A stretch of DNA of 64,000 bases, taken from assembly GCA_937128505.1 (NCBI GenBank), contig CAKZMM010000052.1, positions 1 through 64,000 on the forward strand, given 5' to 3'. The translations under genes and the position numbers were made by a program. This document shows, in pieces, positions 62,482 to 64,000 of this stretch; position 1 is the first letter of the stretch, and each line of letters starts with the position of its first letter. Below the pieces are notes generated by a model. The model was given only the letters and a program-made list of their open reading frames with translations, had not been told where the DNA came from and searched no databases. The stretch comes from an uncultured Thermogutta sp. GTDB taxonomy: Bacteria; Planctomycetota; Planctomycetia; Pirellulales; Thermoguttaceae.

Positions 62482-63543
62482 GTCGCTAAGCTCCTCCTCC
62501 AATCTCACACAAAAGGGTTTACACAACACTCCGCAAGTTGTTCACAGCTGGCACCGCTGGAAGGACATGACCTTTCAAGACTGGCTTCGAACCCGTCATT
62601 AATTGGAGATCGGCAACAGTCGCCAATATTTTCACCAGATTATCTAAACTTCTCCATATCTCTATACGTCGCATAATTCCCATATCATTCTAAACGTTAA
62701 AATCCGATTTTTCTTCCGCAAGAAATACATTAACTACTAAGTTGCTCATAACAAACATCATTGATGACAGAAAGCGTATTTGAGCTGTTGATAGCACGGG
62801 GCGAGACTCAGAAAATCCCAGTATCCCAAGGCGGAAAAGTTGCGGGCAGAGGCTGAGAATTGCTCTTTCGGAACGCAATGCAGCCAGAATGCGAACGGAG
62901 GAAGAGCTGGTGGATATGCTGGCGATGAGTTTTAGCCAGGGAATGCGGAAATGCTTATCAAGATAAGCAAGATAATCAAGATAAGACGGGATATTGCAAT
63001 CTTCCAGGTTTATCGCCCACGTCGGTGATAAGTGACGCACTGAACCGGTGGAAAGTTGAGACTTTTCCTTCTAGGTTCCCTCATCCTTCTCCGGACGTAA
63101 AGGATGTAAATGTTCGCGGACGTGCTTCGTTTCTACCGAAAAGCCGGTAGCTGATTTAACGACGAGCTTTACGGAAATCCGGGTTTTTCTAAGATTTTTT
63201 TTCTGAGGAGTCAGCGGACTCAATTCCGCAGGCAAAGTTCAGGGGCGGCCCAAGACCGCCTCTAGCATTGGAAAAATAAATTCCGTCGATAGTCCATCAG
63301 AAAATCATTAAGAAACCAGCTGATACCTCCATCGGTTCAATTTCCGGATTTTTCCGACTTGAGAAGCTGAGGCGGGACCATTTCTTCGCCATAGCCGTGG
63401 CGTTGAGGCGAAAACAAGGGGCTGCTTCATCGTTTTTCTGGAAATTGTTCGAGGAGGTTTACAAAGTTTTGCTAGTCTGACGTGCCCGATAGGAAATGGC
63501 GGCGTGCGTGACAAGCAACAAAGAAAATGAGTGCGAAACAGCC
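62482..63543. other. Gene-free stretch before nif3-like gene
   Basis: About 1.06 kb without a supported gene. A 116-codon minus-strand frame (62690-63040) lacks features. It contains A/T-rich sequence and a short iterated GATAAGCAAGATAATCAAGATAAG at about 62956, probably simple sequence. Confidence 0.45.
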
Positions 63544-64000
63544 ATGAACATAGTGACGATTGGTCAGGTAATTGATTCTCTGCAAGAACTGGCCCCTTTG
63601 GAGCTGGCTGCAGAATGGGACAATGTCGGTCTTCTTTTAGGAGATCCGCGGGCAATTGTGCAGAGAGTGCTCACTTGTCTCACGATAACCTCAGATGTTG
63701 TGAAAGAAGCTGTAGAGTCGCACGTTCAATTGATCGTCACACATCACCCTCTGCCTTTCCGACCTGTCTCGCAAATCAACACAGAAAGCACTGTAGGGCG
63801 AAATCTGTGGGAGCTGGCTAAGCGCGGCATCGCGATTTTCAGCCTACATACTGCGTTCGACTCGTGTAGGAAAGGAATCAATCAGCAGTTGGCCGACACT
63901 TTGGGATTGCAAAACTCGGCTCCTCTCTGCGATGAGCGGCCCGATGGCACCGGCACGGGGCGGTGGGGGCTTTTGCCGGAACCGTGCCGTGCTGCCGACC
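63544..64000 (+). CDS. Nif3-family dinuclear metal protein, N-terminal part
   Basis: The 152 codons to the window edge match the start of Nif3/YbgI proteins: VTIGQVIDSLQELAPLELAA, EWDNVGLLLGDP, then SHVQLIVTHHPLPFRPVSQI with the metal-binding His pair, and GIAIFSLHTAFDSCRKGINQ with a further His and Asp. Members bind two metal ions; the annotation as a GTP cyclohydrolase-type enzyme is disputed. The ATG at 63544 is the natural start although no strong ribosome binding site precedes it; a GTG at 63508 is in frame. The C-terminal part lies beyond the window. Confidence 0.88.
   Translation, partial: MNIVTIGQVIDSLQELAPLELAAEWDNVGLLLGDPRAIVQRVLTCLTITSDVVKEAVESHVQLIVTHHPLPFRPVSQINTESTVGRNLWELAKRGIAIFSLHTAFDSCRKGINQQLADTLGLQNSAPLCDERPDGTGTGRWGLLPEPCRAAD

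Noticed and set aside
1-64000. tRNA or rRNA genes
   Set aside because: Looked for T-loop-like GGTTCGAATC sequences and conserved rRNA segments while reading; none was noticed, though a dedicated scan was not possible.

Overview
The window looks like a chromosomal segment of a planctomycete (Planctomycetota, probably Pirellulales-like), roughly mid-50s % GC with many GTG and TTG starts. This placement is inferred from family resemblance, since no rRNA or other marker gene is present. The clues are an exosortase with an EpsI partner, a very large TPR protein and an ECF-sigma-like gene beside a Wzc-type kinase; short secreted proteins of planctomycete style (a lipoprotein with a GFNPTFWRRWP-like motif, a small protein with RPPLSPWLNLYRG); and a cysteine-rich secreted protein.

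About 54 kb (2.6-56.8 kb) is one large surface-polysaccharide locus. Left module (2.6-17.3 kb): a WecA/TagO-type initiating phosphosugar transferase, an ECF-like sigma factor, a 34-codon coupled ORF, a 1428-aa TPR protein, an exosortase, a Wzc-like co-polymerase/tyrosine kinase preceded by a textbook sigma-54 promoter, EpsI, two small exported proteins and a Wza-like export lipoprotein. Export and assembly module (17.7-37.2 kb): Wzm/Wzt ABC transporter, a methyltransferase, a long run of GT2 and GT4 glycosyltransferases, a WecB epimerase, a Wzy-like polymerase and two more methyltransferases. Middle module (37.3-46.2 kb): a Spy-like secreted protein, a bi-domain dehydrogenase/oxidoreductase, a polyprenol GT2 with a DUF2304 partner, a further GT2, two methyltransferases and a polytopic GT-C-like protein. 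Right module (47.2-56.8 kb): a sugar-nucleotide epimerase, a WbuB-like GT4, a heparinase II/III-family protein, a second WecB, two DUF218/YdcF-like proteins, rfbB and rfbA.

Between the middle and right modules lies a decayed patch. A truncated WecE-type aminotransferase and a truncated Wzx flippase point at each other, and a ~275-bp piece of their junction is duplicated 2.2 kb upstream, on the other side of the GT-C gene. The cluster therefore keeps Wzy, Wzc and Wza but only a broken Wzx, alongside an intact ABC exporter. Base composition changes several times, including inside wzt, which suggests cassette exchange of the variable glycan genes.

The flanks are ordinary: two minus-strand secreted proteins at the left edge, and at the right a FAD oxidoreductase, cysK, a Cys-rich secreted protein and the start of a Nif3-family gene. 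I saw no tRNA, rRNA, CRISPR array or intact insertion sequence.
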